A stretch of 64,000 nucleotides of DNA, from assembly GCF_002285635.2 (NCBI RefSeq), contig NZ_CP023049.2:2170001-2234000 (forward strand), written 5' to 3'. This document shows, piece after piece, positions 43,424-51,172 of this stretch (positions within the stretch are counted from its first letter, which is position 1; each line of letters begins with the position of its first letter). Under the pieces are notes generated by a model that saw nothing but the letters and a program-made list of their open reading frames with translations, was not told where the DNA came from and searched no databases. This DNA comes from Chryseobacterium piperi (GTDB lineage: Bacteria > Bacteroidota > Bacteroidia > Flavobacteriales > Weeksellaceae). The translations under genes were made by a program, and so were the position numbers.

Positions 43424-44242
43424 TTGGCAGTATTTTTGATAAATCCTTTTAAAGTTTGGACATTGAAAACCATATATAATTCAATCAGAGAAGAAATAAC
43501 AAAACATTCTAAGGTCAAGAATTCTGTTTTAGGAAAAGTTAGTGAGTGGAAAAGAAGTCATTATATTATCCTTTCCGAAATCATTAAAGATGAACTATCC
43601 GGATCCGAAGAATTAAAAGGAGGAAAAAAATTTGAAGTAGGAAATACTATTTCACATGTTACACTGCAGCGTTTTTTTGAAAATGATTATCAGGACAAGA
43701 CTCATAATGACCTGCGCTTTCTTAAAACACTGGATAAAATATGCATCTTTTTAGGATTTAAGGATCTGAATTCATATATCCGTTTTATACGGGAAAAGAA
43801 ACAGGATAATCAATCGGAAGAGGAAGAGTTTTTCAGTAAAATGGTTCATGATTACTGCTCCACCGCTTTTGAATTTTACAAGAAATTCCCAGAACATAAT
43901 CCGGAAATCTTTAAAGACCTGGTCTTTGATGATTCCCCGTTTTTAGAAAGAGCAACTCAATTCAGCAAAGAATTATGTGATAGAAAATTCGAGCTTATTA
44001 CCAAGAACAACCGGTCTAATTTTGAAGTTTTCGATATCCACATGGTAACGGATGAACCCGATAAGAAAATACTGGAATCTCAGGAATTTTGGAACCTTTT
44101 ATTTAAAGTAGGTGAAACAGGTGAAGAGCATTTTGTCAACCAACTCAATACTCAGATTTATTTCATCCGCAAAATAGATAATACCTGGAAAATATGGGAC
44201 AATTATAATCCGGAAGCCGGACGACTCAATACAAAAAAATGA
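43424..44242 (+). CDS. Unrecognised protein with HTH-like N-terminus and NTF2-like C-terminus
   Basis: The 272-residue frame starts with TTG at 43424; a TTG at 43463 (MKTIYNSIREEITKHSKVKN) is the more family-like start. The N-terminal half is helical with FEVGNTISHVTLQRFFENDY QDKTHNDLRFLKTLDKICIF LGFKDLNSYIRF, read here as an HTH-like DNA-binding region (inference). The C-terminal half resembles an NTF2/SnoaL fold ending TQIYFIRKIDNTWKIWDNYN. It sits between the CoA-transferase gene and hppD. A ligand-sensing regulator of tyrosine catabolism is possible, but no family is confirmed. Confidence 0.6.
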   Translation: MAVFLINPFKVWTLKTIYNSIREEITKHSKVKNSVLGKVSEWKRSHYIILSEIIKDELSGSEELKGGKKFEVGNTISHVTLQRFFENDYQDKTHNDLRFLKTLDKICIFLGFKDLNSYIRFIREKKQDNQSEEEEFFSKMVHDYCSTAFEFYKKFPEHNPEIFKDLVFDDSPFLERATQFSKELCDRKFELITKNNRSNFEVFDIHMVTDEPDKKILESQEFWNLLFKVGETGEEHFVNQLNTQIYFIRKIDNTWKIWDNYNPEAGRLNTKK

Positions 44243-44266
44243 AAGCCGTAGAATTCTACGGCTTTC
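44241..44266. terminator. Perfect 26-bp palindrome at the stop of the preceding gene
   Basis: GAAAGCCGTAGAA and TTCTACGGCTTTC pair completely with no loop. The stop codon TGA of the upstream gene lies inside it. The minus strand has a good T-run, while on the plus strand the tail is AAATTTTC, so it is a stronger terminator leftwards than rightwards. Confidence 0.65.
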
Positions 44267-44411
44267 AAATTTTCGAAAATATTTTTCTTCCACTTGTCTT
44301 TGTATTAACAAAAATATACATCTAAATCCTAAAATAACAAACTTAAATATACTTAAACGAACTTTTCTTTAAGTTTATATAAACGGTCCGGGAGGATTTC
44401 CCATTAATACT

Positions 44412-44440
44412 TTTGCCATCTCTAAGATTTTTGTAATTTG
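44412..44440 (+). promoter_or_regulatory. Probable promoter of hppD
   Basis: TTTG (44412-44415), an 18-bp spacer and TAATTTG (44434-44440) approximate the Bacteroidota pattern with one base missing in the -7 box, about 33 bp before the ATG. Confidence 0.45.
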
Positions 44441-44472
44441 CATACCAATAAAAATAAAAGTAAAGAGAAAAT

Positions 44473-45603
44473 ATGTCAACACTTACATTTGCCGAAAAAA
44501 TTGCTCAAGCAGAGAATTTTTTGCCAATTAATGGTACAGATTACATTGAGTTTTATGTAGGAAATGCTAAACAGGCTGCTCATTTTTATAAAACCGCTTT
44601 TGGTTTTCAGTCTGTAGCATATGCTGGTCCTGAAACAGGAGTTAGAGACCGTGCATCTTATGTTCTTCAACAGGGAAAAATAAGATTAATCTTAACGACT
44701 GGTCTTACCTCTGAGTCGCCAATAAGCGAACATGTAAAAAAACACGGAGATGGAGTAAAGGTTTTAGCACTTTGGGTGGATGACGCTTACAAAGCTTTTG
44801 AAGAAACTACCAAAAGAGGTGGAAAACCTTATTTAGAGCCGGTAACATTGACGGATGAACATGGCGAAGTGAAAATGTCCGGAATCTATACCTATGGAGA
44901 GACCGTTCACATGTTTGTAGAAAGAAAAAATTATACAGGTCCTTTTATGCCTGGATATGAAAAATTGGAAAGTGATTACCAGCCTGAAGAAACAGGTCTT
45001 CTATACGTAGATCACTGTGTAGGTAACGTAGACTGGAACAGAATGATCCCTACCGTAGAATGGTATGAAAAAGTAATGGGATTCGTGAATATCCTTTCTT
45101 TTGATGATAAGCAGATCAATACAGAATATTCTGCTTTGATGTCTAAGGTAATGTCCAACGGAAACGGATACGCTAAATTCCCGATTAACGAACCTGCAGA
45201 AGGAAAGAAAAAATCCCAGGTGGAAGAATATCTTGATTTCTACGAAGGAGAAGGTGTACAGCATATTGCTGTTGCTACAAGAGATATTATTCATACTGTA
45301 ACAGAATTGAAAAAACGTGGTGTAGAGTTCCTTTCTGCTCCACCAGAAGCATACTACGACATGGTTCCGGAAAGAGTGGGCCATATCGATGAAGATCTTA
45401 AGAAATTACAAGATTTAGGAATCCTGATTGATCATGATGAAGAAGGATACCTTTTACAAATCTTTACCAAGCCTGTGGAAGACCGTCCTACTCTTTTCTT
45501 TGAAATCATAGAAAGACATGGTGCACAAAGTTTTGGTGCAGGTAATTTCAAAGCGTTATTTGAAGCTCTTGAAAGAGAACAGGAAAAAAGAGGTAATCTT
45601 TAA
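44473..45603 (+). CDS. hppD: 4-Hydroxyphenylpyruvate dioxygenase
   Basis: Iron(II) dioxygenase of 376 residues that turns 4-hydroxyphenylpyruvate into homogentisate. It has two VOC-type modules. The metal ligands are expected in LLYVDHCVGNVDWNRMIPTV, EGVQHIAVATRDIIHTVTEL and PTLFFEIIERHGAQSFGAGN. GNFKALFEALEREQEKRGNL is the conserved C-terminus. It is a separate unit, with its own promoter upstream and a terminator downstream, between the regulator-like gene and fahA. Confidence 0.94.
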   Translation: MSTLTFAEKIAQAENFLPINGTDYIEFYVGNAKQAAHFYKTAFGFQSVAYAGPETGVRDRASYVLQQGKIRLILTTGLTSESPISEHVKKHGDGVKVLALWVDDAYKAFEETTKRGGKPYLEPVTLTDEHGEVKMSGIYTYGETVHMFVERKNYTGPFMPGYEKLESDYQPEETGLLYVDHCVGNVDWNRMIPTVEWYEKVMGFVNILSFDDKQINTEYSALMSKVMSNGNGYAKFPINEPAEGKKKSQVEEYLDFYEGEGVQHIAVATRDIIHTVTELKKRGVEFLSAPPEAYYDMVPERVGHIDEDLKKLQDLGILIDHDEEGYLLQIFTKPVEDRPTLFFEIIERHGAQSFGAGNFKALFEALEREQEKRGNL

Positions 45604-45621
45604 TCCTCAGATATCAATACT

Positions 45622-45660
45622 AAGTTTTGTCAGGATGTCAAGTCTTGGCAAAACTTTTTT
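45622..45660 (+). terminator. Intrinsic terminator after hppD
   Basis: AAGTTTTG and CAAAACTT pair around a 19-nt loop and end in a T-run, 17 bp past the hppD stop. Confidence 0.75.
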
Positions 45661-45676
45661 ATAAACACATATTCAT

Positions 45677-46132
45677 ATGAAAAAAATAGCATTTGGAATT
45701 TTATTGTTAAGTACATTAGGCCTAAAAGCTCAATATGGAACGCTTAATGAAATTCTTAACAGACTTGAAGCAAGAAAAGGCATTAATCAACATTTGGAAA
45801 ACGTAAATATTGACAACAAAAAGTTTATATTTATTAAAGATTTTGAAGATCATACAGAACGTGATTTTATTATCATCAAAGGAAATGATGCTACCTATGT
45901 AGAGGTTTTCGATGATAAAGCAACAGGAGAAAGCAGCTCTAATGTTTTCACCGGCGATATTATCAGGAAAAAAAATATCGTTTCTTTAAGAGCAAATGTT
46001 CTGGAAGGCAAAAAAATTCCAATGCCGGTGACCAAGACTTTATTATTAACCCAACAGGATAATATTCTTTACCTGATTGATGTTAATACCAAAGACAGGT
46101 GGATCGATGAAGCCTCTTATTCAAAAAAATAA
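45677..46132 (+). CDS. Exported protein of unknown function
   Basis: Protein of 151 residues with a signal peptide (MKKIAFGILLLSTLGLKAQ). The mature part is beta-rich (FIFIKDFEDHTERDFIIIKG, VTKTLLLTQQDNILYLIDVN) with no recognised domain. It sits between hppD and fahA but is cut off from hppD by a terminator. A periplasmic role is inference from the signal peptide. Confidence 0.7.
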   Translation: MKKIAFGILLLSTLGLKAQYGTLNEILNRLEARKGINQHLENVNIDNKKFIFIKDFEDHTERDFIIIKGNDATYVEVFDDKATGESSSNVFTGDIIRKKNIVSLRANVLEGKKIPMPVTKTLLLTQQDNILYLIDVNTKDRWIDEASYSKK

Positions 46133-46352
46133 TATACATATCTTGAGGGCGCTCGTTATTGCGGAGAGCGTAGTGAGAAGGTAATTTATTTAATATCTCA
46201 ACATTGAAGAAACCCCATAATATACCCATTTATGGACGTTAATGAGTTTAAAAATATATAGTTTGAAAACTTAGCTTTTCTGCTGCGGCTACCCGAGATA
46301 TTGAAACATACAATTTTAACAGATTTATTAATCTCAATTAAATTACAATCTT

Positions 46353-47600
46353 ATGAAATCATTTGTAGAGTACTCCTCAAATTCAGACTTTTCCATATAT
46401 AATATTCCATTCGGAGTAGCAGTTTTCAACAAAGAATATATCGGATGTTGCACAAGAATCGGTGATCAGATTGTTGATCTGGCAACCTTATATGATCTTG
46501 GCTATTTTGAAAATATTGAAGGTCTTGACGACAATATCTTCGAAGCCTATACCCTAAATGAATTTATCGAGCTGGGAAAGCCCGTAACCAATGCTGTTCG
46601 TGCTAAAATCCAGGAATTGTTACAAGAAGGTTCTATTTTATCAAAAGATCAGAAAACCATCGAAGATGCTTTCTACGATCTTGATAAAGTAAAAATGATG
46701 ATGCCTATCCATATTCCGAATTATACGGATTTTTACAGCAGTATAGAACATGCAACGAATGTAGGTAAAATGTTCCGTGATCCGGCTAATGCTTTATTAC
46801 CCAACTGGAAACATTTACCGGTAGGATATCACGGCAGAGCCTCCTCTATTGTTGTTTCAGGAACGGAAATTAACCGCCCGAAAGGCCAGATGAAACCTGC
46901 AGATGTTGAAAAGCCAATCTTCGGACCTTGTAAGCAGCTGGATTTCGAATTAGAAATGGCTTTTATCATCAATAAAAATACTGAGATGGGTGAAAGTATT
47001 TCCACAAAAGATGCAGAGGATGCTATTTTCGGAATGGTTGTTTTCAACGACTGGTCTGCAAGAGACATTCAGGCATGGGAATATGTTCCATTAGGGCCAT
47101 TCCTGGCCAAAAACTTCGGTTCTTCTATTTCTCCCTGGGTAGTTACCCTGGAAGCTTTAGAACCATTCAGAACGGCTTCTCCAAAACAGGATCCTGAAGT
47201 TTTAGATTATCTGAAATTTGAAGGTGATAAAAATTACGATATCAACCTTGAAGTATACCTACAGCCTGAAAACGGTGAAGAAAATTTAATTTCTGAAAGC
47301 AATTATAAATTCATGTATTGGAATATGACACAGCAATTAGCTCATCATACCATAAACGGATGTAACGTAGAGGTTGGTGATATGTATGCAAGTGGTACTA
47401 TTTCAGGAAGTGATCCGAAATCATTCGGTTCCATGCTTGAACTAACCTGGAGAGGACAAAATCCTATCCAACTAAACAACGGCCAGGAAAGAAAGTTCAT
47501 TGAAGATAACGATACGGTTACCATGAAAGCGTGGGCTGAAAAGGATGGTATCAGAGTAGGTTTCGGTGAAGTATCCGGTAAAATTATTCCAACTTTATAA
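46353..47600 (+). CDS. fahA: Fumarylacetoacetase
   Basis: Hydrolase of 415 residues that cleaves fumarylacetoacetate to fumarate and acetoacetate, the last step of tyrosine catabolism. Conserved FAH motifs are present: DFYSSIEHATNVGKMFRD, WKHLPVGYHGRASSIVVSGT, FELEMAFIIN, MVVFNDWSARDIQAWEYVPL GPFLAKNFGSSISPW and MYASGTISGSDPKSFGSMLE. The 220-bp leader (46133-46352) is repeat-like with an imperfect ATATCTTGAGG/CCCGAGATAT pair. The 3' side runs straight into the GxxExxY element's inverted repeat. Confidence 0.94.
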   Translation: MKSFVEYSSNSDFSIYNIPFGVAVFNKEYIGCCTRIGDQIVDLATLYDLGYFENIEGLDDNIFEAYTLNEFIELGKPVTNAVRAKIQELLQEGSILSKDQKTIEDAFYDLDKVKMMMPIHIPNYTDFYSSIEHATNVGKMFRDPANALLPNWKHLPVGYHGRASSIVVSGTEINRPKGQMKPADVEKPIFGPCKQLDFELEMAFIINKNTEMGESISTKDAEDAIFGMVVFNDWSARDIQAWEYVPLGPFLAKNFGSSISPWVVTLEALEPFRTASPKQDPEVLDYLKFEGDKNYDINLEVYLQPENGEENLISESNYKFMYWNMTQQLAHHTINGCNVEVGDMYASGTISGSDPKSFGSMLELTWRGQNPIQLNNGQERKFIEDNDTVTMKAWAEKDGIRVGFGEVSGKIIPTL

Positions 47601-47607
47601 AAAACAT

Positions 47608-47699
47608 TTAACACTTAAGTTTCTTTAAGTTAAAATAACTATGGTAAAATTCAGTTCACTTTAGTTTTTAAAAAATCTAAAGATTTTTATTTATTCGTC
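47608..47699. repeat. Left inverted repeat of the GxxExxY element
   Basis: Begins TTTAACACTTAAG and ends AAAATCTAAAGATTTT. Both ends match the reverse complement of the block at 48114-48192 (outer TTTAACACTTGAG, inner CACTTAAGTTTTTGAAAATC and on). The arms are about 80-90 bp long and diverged in the middle. Confidence 0.75.
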
Positions 47700-47702
47700 A
47701 TT

Positions 47703-48116
47703 ATGATTACTCAAAAATACATCAATGATCTTTCTTATAAAGTTGTTGGAGCTTGTATAGAAGTTCATAAACTTGCAGGACCAGGATTATATGAAGAAGT
47801 TTATCATCAATGCATAGAGAAAGAATTTGATCTATTGGGTTTAAAATACAAAAGTGAACTTGAAATCCCATTTTCCTATAAAGGAGAATATATAAATTGT
47901 AAATTAAAATGCGATTTCTTGATTGAAGATTTAATCGTTTTGGAATTAAAGTCTGTTGCTGAAATTCATCAAATTCATAAAGCCCAAACTATGAATTATA
48001 TGAATCTTCTAAAAGTACCTCGATCAATTCTGATAAACTTCAATGTAATGAATCTTTACCATAAAGGATATGAGTCTTTTGTTTCTAAAATTTTTCAAGA
48101 ACTCCCAAAAGAATGA
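47703..48116 (+). CDS. GxxExxY protein, PD-(D/E)XK nuclease-like
   Basis: Protein of 137 residues. The name motif is GLYEEVY (28-34). The nuclease-like core is intact: Glu in the motif helix, Asp71 in CKLKCDFLIED, and ELK at 81-83 (IVLELKSVAEI), the PD-(D/E)XK pattern. GxxExxY genes are multi-copy and scattered in many Bacteroidota and their function is undescribed. Here the gene is enclosed in inverted repeats, and its own stop codon TGA lies inside the right repeat. That suggests the repeats and gene move or persist as one unit. Confidence 0.85.
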   Translation: MITQKYINDLSYKVVGACIEVHKLAGPGLYEEVYHQCIEKEFDLLGLKYKSELEIPFSYKGEYINCKLKCDFLIEDLIVLELKSVAEIHQIHKAQTMNYMNLLKVPRSILINFNVMNLYHKGYESFVSKIFQELPKE

Positions 48117-48192
48117 AAATCTTTAGATTTTCAAAAACTTAAGTGTTCTTTCTAAAACGAAATCAAAAAACTAAAGTCGCTCAAGTGTTAAA
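48114..48192. repeat. Right inverted repeat of the GxxExxY element
   Basis: Begins GAAAATCTTTAGATTTTC and ends CTCAAGTGTTAAA, the inverse of the left block. It includes the GxxExxY stop codon. Similar cores without a gene occur near 37868 and 57546. Confidence 0.75.
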
Positions 48193-48203
48193 GAGAAAAA
48201 AAT

Positions 48204-49025
48204 ATGAAAACAGTTATCCCATCTGAAATAACACCCGTTCAATTGCAGACCGTTATGCAGACTGCAGTTTCTCCACGACCTATTGCCTTAGCTTCAACAG
48301 TAGATAAAAATGGTACGATCAATTTATCTCCTTTCAGCTTTTTCAATATGTTCAGTACAATTCCACCGATTTTAATCTTTTCTCCATCCAGGAGAGTTCG
48401 GGACAATACAACAAAACATACACTTGAAAATATTCTGGAAGTTCCGGAAGTGGTGATCGGTACCGTTAATTTTCCAATAGTACAACAGATCTCATTGGCT
48501 TCCACAGAGTATGCAGGAGGCGTGAATGAGTTTATCAAATCCGGCCTTACAATGAAAGATGCGCATGTGGTACAACCTAAGTTGATTGAAGAATGCCCGG
48601 CTAATTTCGAATGTAAGGTTTTAGAAGTAAAATCTCTGGGGGATCAGGGGGGCGCAGGAAACCTGATTATTTGTGAAGTACAAAAAATTCATATCAGAGA
48701 AGAATACCTCGATGAACAAGGTAATCTTGATCAGAAAAAACTGGATATGGTGGCCCGATTAGGTGGAAACTGGTATTCCAGAAATAATGAAAATAACCTC
48801 TTTGAGGTTCCCAAACCTTTGGTTACCAAAGGAATCGGCTTTGATCTTCTTCCTGATGTAATCAAATACAGCAAAATATTTACAGGAAATGATCTCGGAA
48901 TGCTTGCTAATGTAGAAGTCCTGCCTTCAGAAAACTGCCATGCAGATGAAACTATTCATAAAAAAGCCCAGGAGCTCTTATTAAAAAACAATATTGAAGA
49001 AGCCTGGAATATCTTAATACTTTAA
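48204..49025 (+). CDS. Flavin reductase-like protein (FMN-binding split barrel)
   Basis: Protein of 273 residues. The N-terminal part QTAVSPRPIALASTVDKNGT INLSPFSFFNMFSTIPPILI FSPSRR is the FMN-binding split-barrel of flavin reductases. RVRDNTTKHTLENILEVPEV VIGTVN is the second strand pair. The C-terminal 60 residues are an extension. Its position after fahA suggests a part in aromatic breakdown, for example supplying reduced flavin, but this is inference. The GxxExxY element sits between it and fahA. Confidence 0.82.
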   Translation: MKTVIPSEITPVQLQTVMQTAVSPRPIALASTVDKNGTINLSPFSFFNMFSTIPPILIFSPSRRVRDNTTKHTLENILEVPEVVIGTVNFPIVQQISLASTEYAGGVNEFIKSGLTMKDAHVVQPKLIEECPANFECKVLEVKSLGDQGGAGNLIICEVQKIHIREEYLDEQGNLDQKKLDMVARLGGNWYSRNNENNLFEVPKPLVTKGIGFDLLPDVIKYSKIFTGNDLGMLANVEVLPSENCHADETIHKKAQELLLKNNIEEAWNILIL

Positions 49026-49029
49026 GCGT

Positions 49030-49629
49030 ATGAAAAAATATCTAGCTTTATTACTGATCCTGTTTGCATTGCAATCATGCTATTACCCGGTAAAAAAAGA
49101 TTACGGTATTTACAGCAAATCCCTTGTTTTTTCAAAAGACCAGAAATGGCTGATCAACACCATCCGTACAGGTGTGGATTCTCATCACAGAGAAATGATG
49201 GATAAAGAAACGCTCAAGCTTTTTAATGAATTGAGTAATGGTCAGGCTTATACACTTCAAATGGCCAAATCACAAAACATTATACAGGACAACATTCCTT
49301 TTCAACCTGAAAATGAAGATCTGGAAACTTTGAAAAACACCAGTGATTTTAACTTTCTGGTTAATATCTCTACGATAAAAGTTAGAAATGACCTTGATAC
49401 AAGTGGTGCAGGAGAACAATTTACCTATCAAAGGAATGAAACTTCCGCAATCATGGACGTTTATGATATTCGGACGATGAAGAAAGTTTATTCTTTTAAA
49501 GCTTCATCCCTGGTCTCCGTTGAAAAAGGTGAAAAGGTGACGATTTTTACGCCAACTTCAGAAATGATGACGATGAAAAACTTCAGAAGTTTATTAAAAT
49601 CAATAAAAAAGAATGCTGTTAAAAGCTAA
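49030..49629 (+). CDS. Lipoprotein of unknown function
   Basis: Protein of 199 residues with lipobox LQSC (MKKYLALLLILFALQSC, Cys17). The mature part is alpha/beta (WLINTIRTGVDSHHREMMDK; IMDVYDIRTMKKVYSFKASS) with no named domain. It starts 5 bp after the flavin reductase-like gene, so it is probably co-transcribed. It is closed by the terminator at 49648-49676. Confidence 0.72.
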   Translation: MKKYLALLLILFALQSCYYPVKKDYGIYSKSLVFSKDQKWLINTIRTGVDSHHREMMDKETLKLFNELSNGQAYTLQMAKSQNIIQDNIPFQPENEDLETLKNTSDFNFLVNISTIKVRNDLDTSGAGEQFTYQRNETSAIMDVYDIRTMKKVYSFKASSLVSVEKGEKVTIFTPTSEMMTMKNFRSLLKSIKKNAVKS

Positions 49630-49647
49630 CCCCAATATCATTTAATA

Positions 49648-49676
49648 AAAAAGCTGGTTTATTAACAAACCAGCTT
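49648..49676. terminator. Bidirectional intrinsic terminator
   Basis: AAGCTGGTTT and AAACCAGCTT pair over 10 bp around ATTAAC. A-rich and T-rich flanks on both sides let it work in both directions, for the lipoprotein gene and the truncated minus-strand frame. Confidence 0.88.
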
Positions 49677-49684
49677 TTTTATTT

Positions 49685-49810
49685 TTAATTGTTTAATCCT
49701 ATTTCTTCGTTAAATTTTCTGATGAGCAACTCTTTATTTATGTTTTCTAAATTAATATGAAACATGGTTTCCAGCAAACTCAACAATTTCTGGGGATTAT
49801 TGTAAATTCC
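49685..49810 (-). pseudogene. 3' remnant of a minus-strand gene
   Basis: On the minus strand a frame reads NNPQKLLSLLETMFHINLEN then INKELLIRKFNEEIGLNN and stops at TAA (49685-49687) just before a good terminator. No start codon for a whole gene remains, and it ends at the IS21-like repeats. The segment is reminiscent of the C-terminal regions of RteC-type and similar Bacteroidota proteins, but I cannot name the family. Confidence 0.45.
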
Positions 49811-49850
49811 AGTGATATTGACCACCTAATTCCTGATTAAATTGACCACT
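49805..49850. repeat. Tandem 23-bp repeat, possible IS21-type end remnant
   Basis: Two copies, AATTCCAGTGATATTGACCA(CCT) and AATTCCTGATTAAATTGACC(ACT), abut exactly. Multiple short repeats with a GACCAC core are typical of IS21-family ends in Bacteroidota. No istA or istB gene is present, so only an end may remain next to the broken minus-strand frame. Confidence 0.45.
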
Positions 49851-50006
49851 AAGAATGAAGTCAAAAAAGGTGTCTAAAAGATGGTTTAAAAATATAAAAT
49901 AAATCTTTTCCCTTTTTTTAAAAAAAATATTAAAATTAAGAATAAAGACAAAGCTTTATTTTAATCTGATTATTTAAGACATCATTAAAAATCTTATTTT
50001 TGCGGT
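49851..50006. other. AT-rich leader upstream of the HipA-like gene
   Basis: About 155 bp with no frame. Sequence before the ATG is ATCTTATTTTTGCGGT, where TTATTTTTG is a near match to a -7 box. It probably carries the promoter of the hipA-like unit. Confidence 0.4.
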
Positions 50007-50780
50007 ATGTTGGATTTAAGAACAGTCACTGTAATGCGTTATATTCTGCCATTAAGGGAAGGAGGATCTCTTCCTGCTCTGGCTGAAGCTGATGACGACT
50101 TCAAATATGTATTAAAATTCCGTGGTGCAGGCCATGGTGTTAAAATGTTGATCTCAGAGCTTTTGGGAGGCAAAATAACCGAAGTTTTGGGGTTAAAAAT
50201 TCCGGAACTGGTTTTCATTAACCTTGATGTTGATTTTGGAAGAACAGAAGCCGATGAAGAGATTCAGGATTTATTGAAGTCTTCAGAAGGTCTCAATCTA
50301 GGACTTCATTATCTTTCAGGTTCGATTACTTATGATCCCGGAGTGGTCATTGATCCCCTTTTAGCTTCAAAGATTGTCTGGCTGGATGCCTTTATCACCA
50401 ATATCGACCGGACCTATAAAAACACCAATCTATTGATGTGGCATAAAGAGCTTTGGGTAATAGACAACGGAGCTTCATTTTACTTTCATCACTCATGGCA
50501 AAACTTTGATGCCGCAGCCAAAACCCCTTTTAAGTATGTAAAGGATCACGTTCTACTTCCCAAAGCAACCAAGCTGGATGAAGCTGACCGCTGGGCACAT
50601 GAGGTATTGAACGATACAATATTCAGGCAAATTGTCAATTTAATACCGGACGATTGGTTGCATTGGGACGATGCCGACGAAACCCCTGAAGAGATCCGGG
50701 AGGTATATTTCCAATTTATGAAAACAAGACTGGAGAATTCACAAATCTTTGTAAACGAAGCGAAAAATGCAAGAGGATAA
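50007..50780 (+). CDS. HipA-like kinase (HipA_2 type)
   Basis: Protein of 257 residues, much shorter than the HipA toxins (about 430-440). Kinase residues can be placed: Lys37 in YVLKFRGAG for ATP, Glu51 in LISELLG, the catalytic loop TNIDRTYKNTNLL (D134, N139) and the metal-binding Asp153 in VIDNGASF. No HipB antitoxin gene is adjacent. Instead it overlaps the DUF3037 gene by 14 bp. HipA itself phosphorylates GltX; the target of this short type is not known. Confidence 0.82.
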   Translation: MLDLRTVTVMRYILPLREGGSLPALAEADDDFKYVLKFRGAGHGVKMLISELLGGKITEVLGLKIPELVFINLDVDFGRTEADEEIQDLLKSSEGLNLGLHYLSGSITYDPGVVIDPLLASKIVWLDAFITNIDRTYKNTNLLMWHKELWVIDNGASFYFHHSWQNFDAAAKTPFKYVKDHVLLPKATKLDEADRWAHEVLNDTIFRQIVNLIPDDWLHWDDADETPEEIREVYFQFMKTRLENSQIFVNEAKNARG

Positions 50781-51150
50781 AATATACGAATACGCCGTTA
50801 TACGTTTGGTACCCAAAGTTGAAAGAGAAGAATTTTTCAACATTGGGCTGGTGATGTTTTCAAAGAAAGAGAAATTTATCAAAGTGGATTTTCATTTATG
50901 TCGCGATAAATTCAACCTGATGCATAATGAGCTGGATTATGATGACATCGTTCAAAATATGGAAAGCTTTAAAAAAATTGCCAATGGAGATAAAGAAGGA
51001 GGTCCTATAGCTTTACTGGATATCCCTGAACGCTTCCGGTGGCTAATAGCTGTACGAAGTTCAGTAATCCAGACCTCAAGACCTCATCCAGGTAAATCCA
51101 AAGATCTGGAAAAGACTTTTGGTAAACTTTTTGAGGAGTTAGTAAAATAG
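50767..51150 (+). CDS. DUF3037-domain protein paired with the HipA-like kinase
   Basis: Protein of 127 residues (YEYAVIRLVPKVEREEFFNI GLVMFSKKEKFIKVDFHLCR), the DUF3037 family. No catalytic motif is apparent. The 14-bp overlap with the kinase gene implies translational coupling and a fixed stoichiometry. This gene pair is recurrent in bacteria in my memory, but its role (substrate, adaptor or neutraliser) is not described to my knowledge. Confidence 0.82.
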   Translation: MQEDKIYEYAVIRLVPKVEREEFFNIGLVMFSKKEKFIKVDFHLCRDKFNLMHNELDYDDIVQNMESFKKIANGDKEGGPIALLDIPERFRWLIAVRSSVIQTSRPHPGKSKDLEKTFGKLFEELVK

Positions 51151-51172
51151 CACTCAATCTAAAAAATAGCGT

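Noticed and set aside
46133..46352. Gene or structured RNA upstream of fahA
   Set aside because: No credible frame; the imperfect ATATCTTGAGG/CCCGAGATAT pair looks like decayed repeat sequence.
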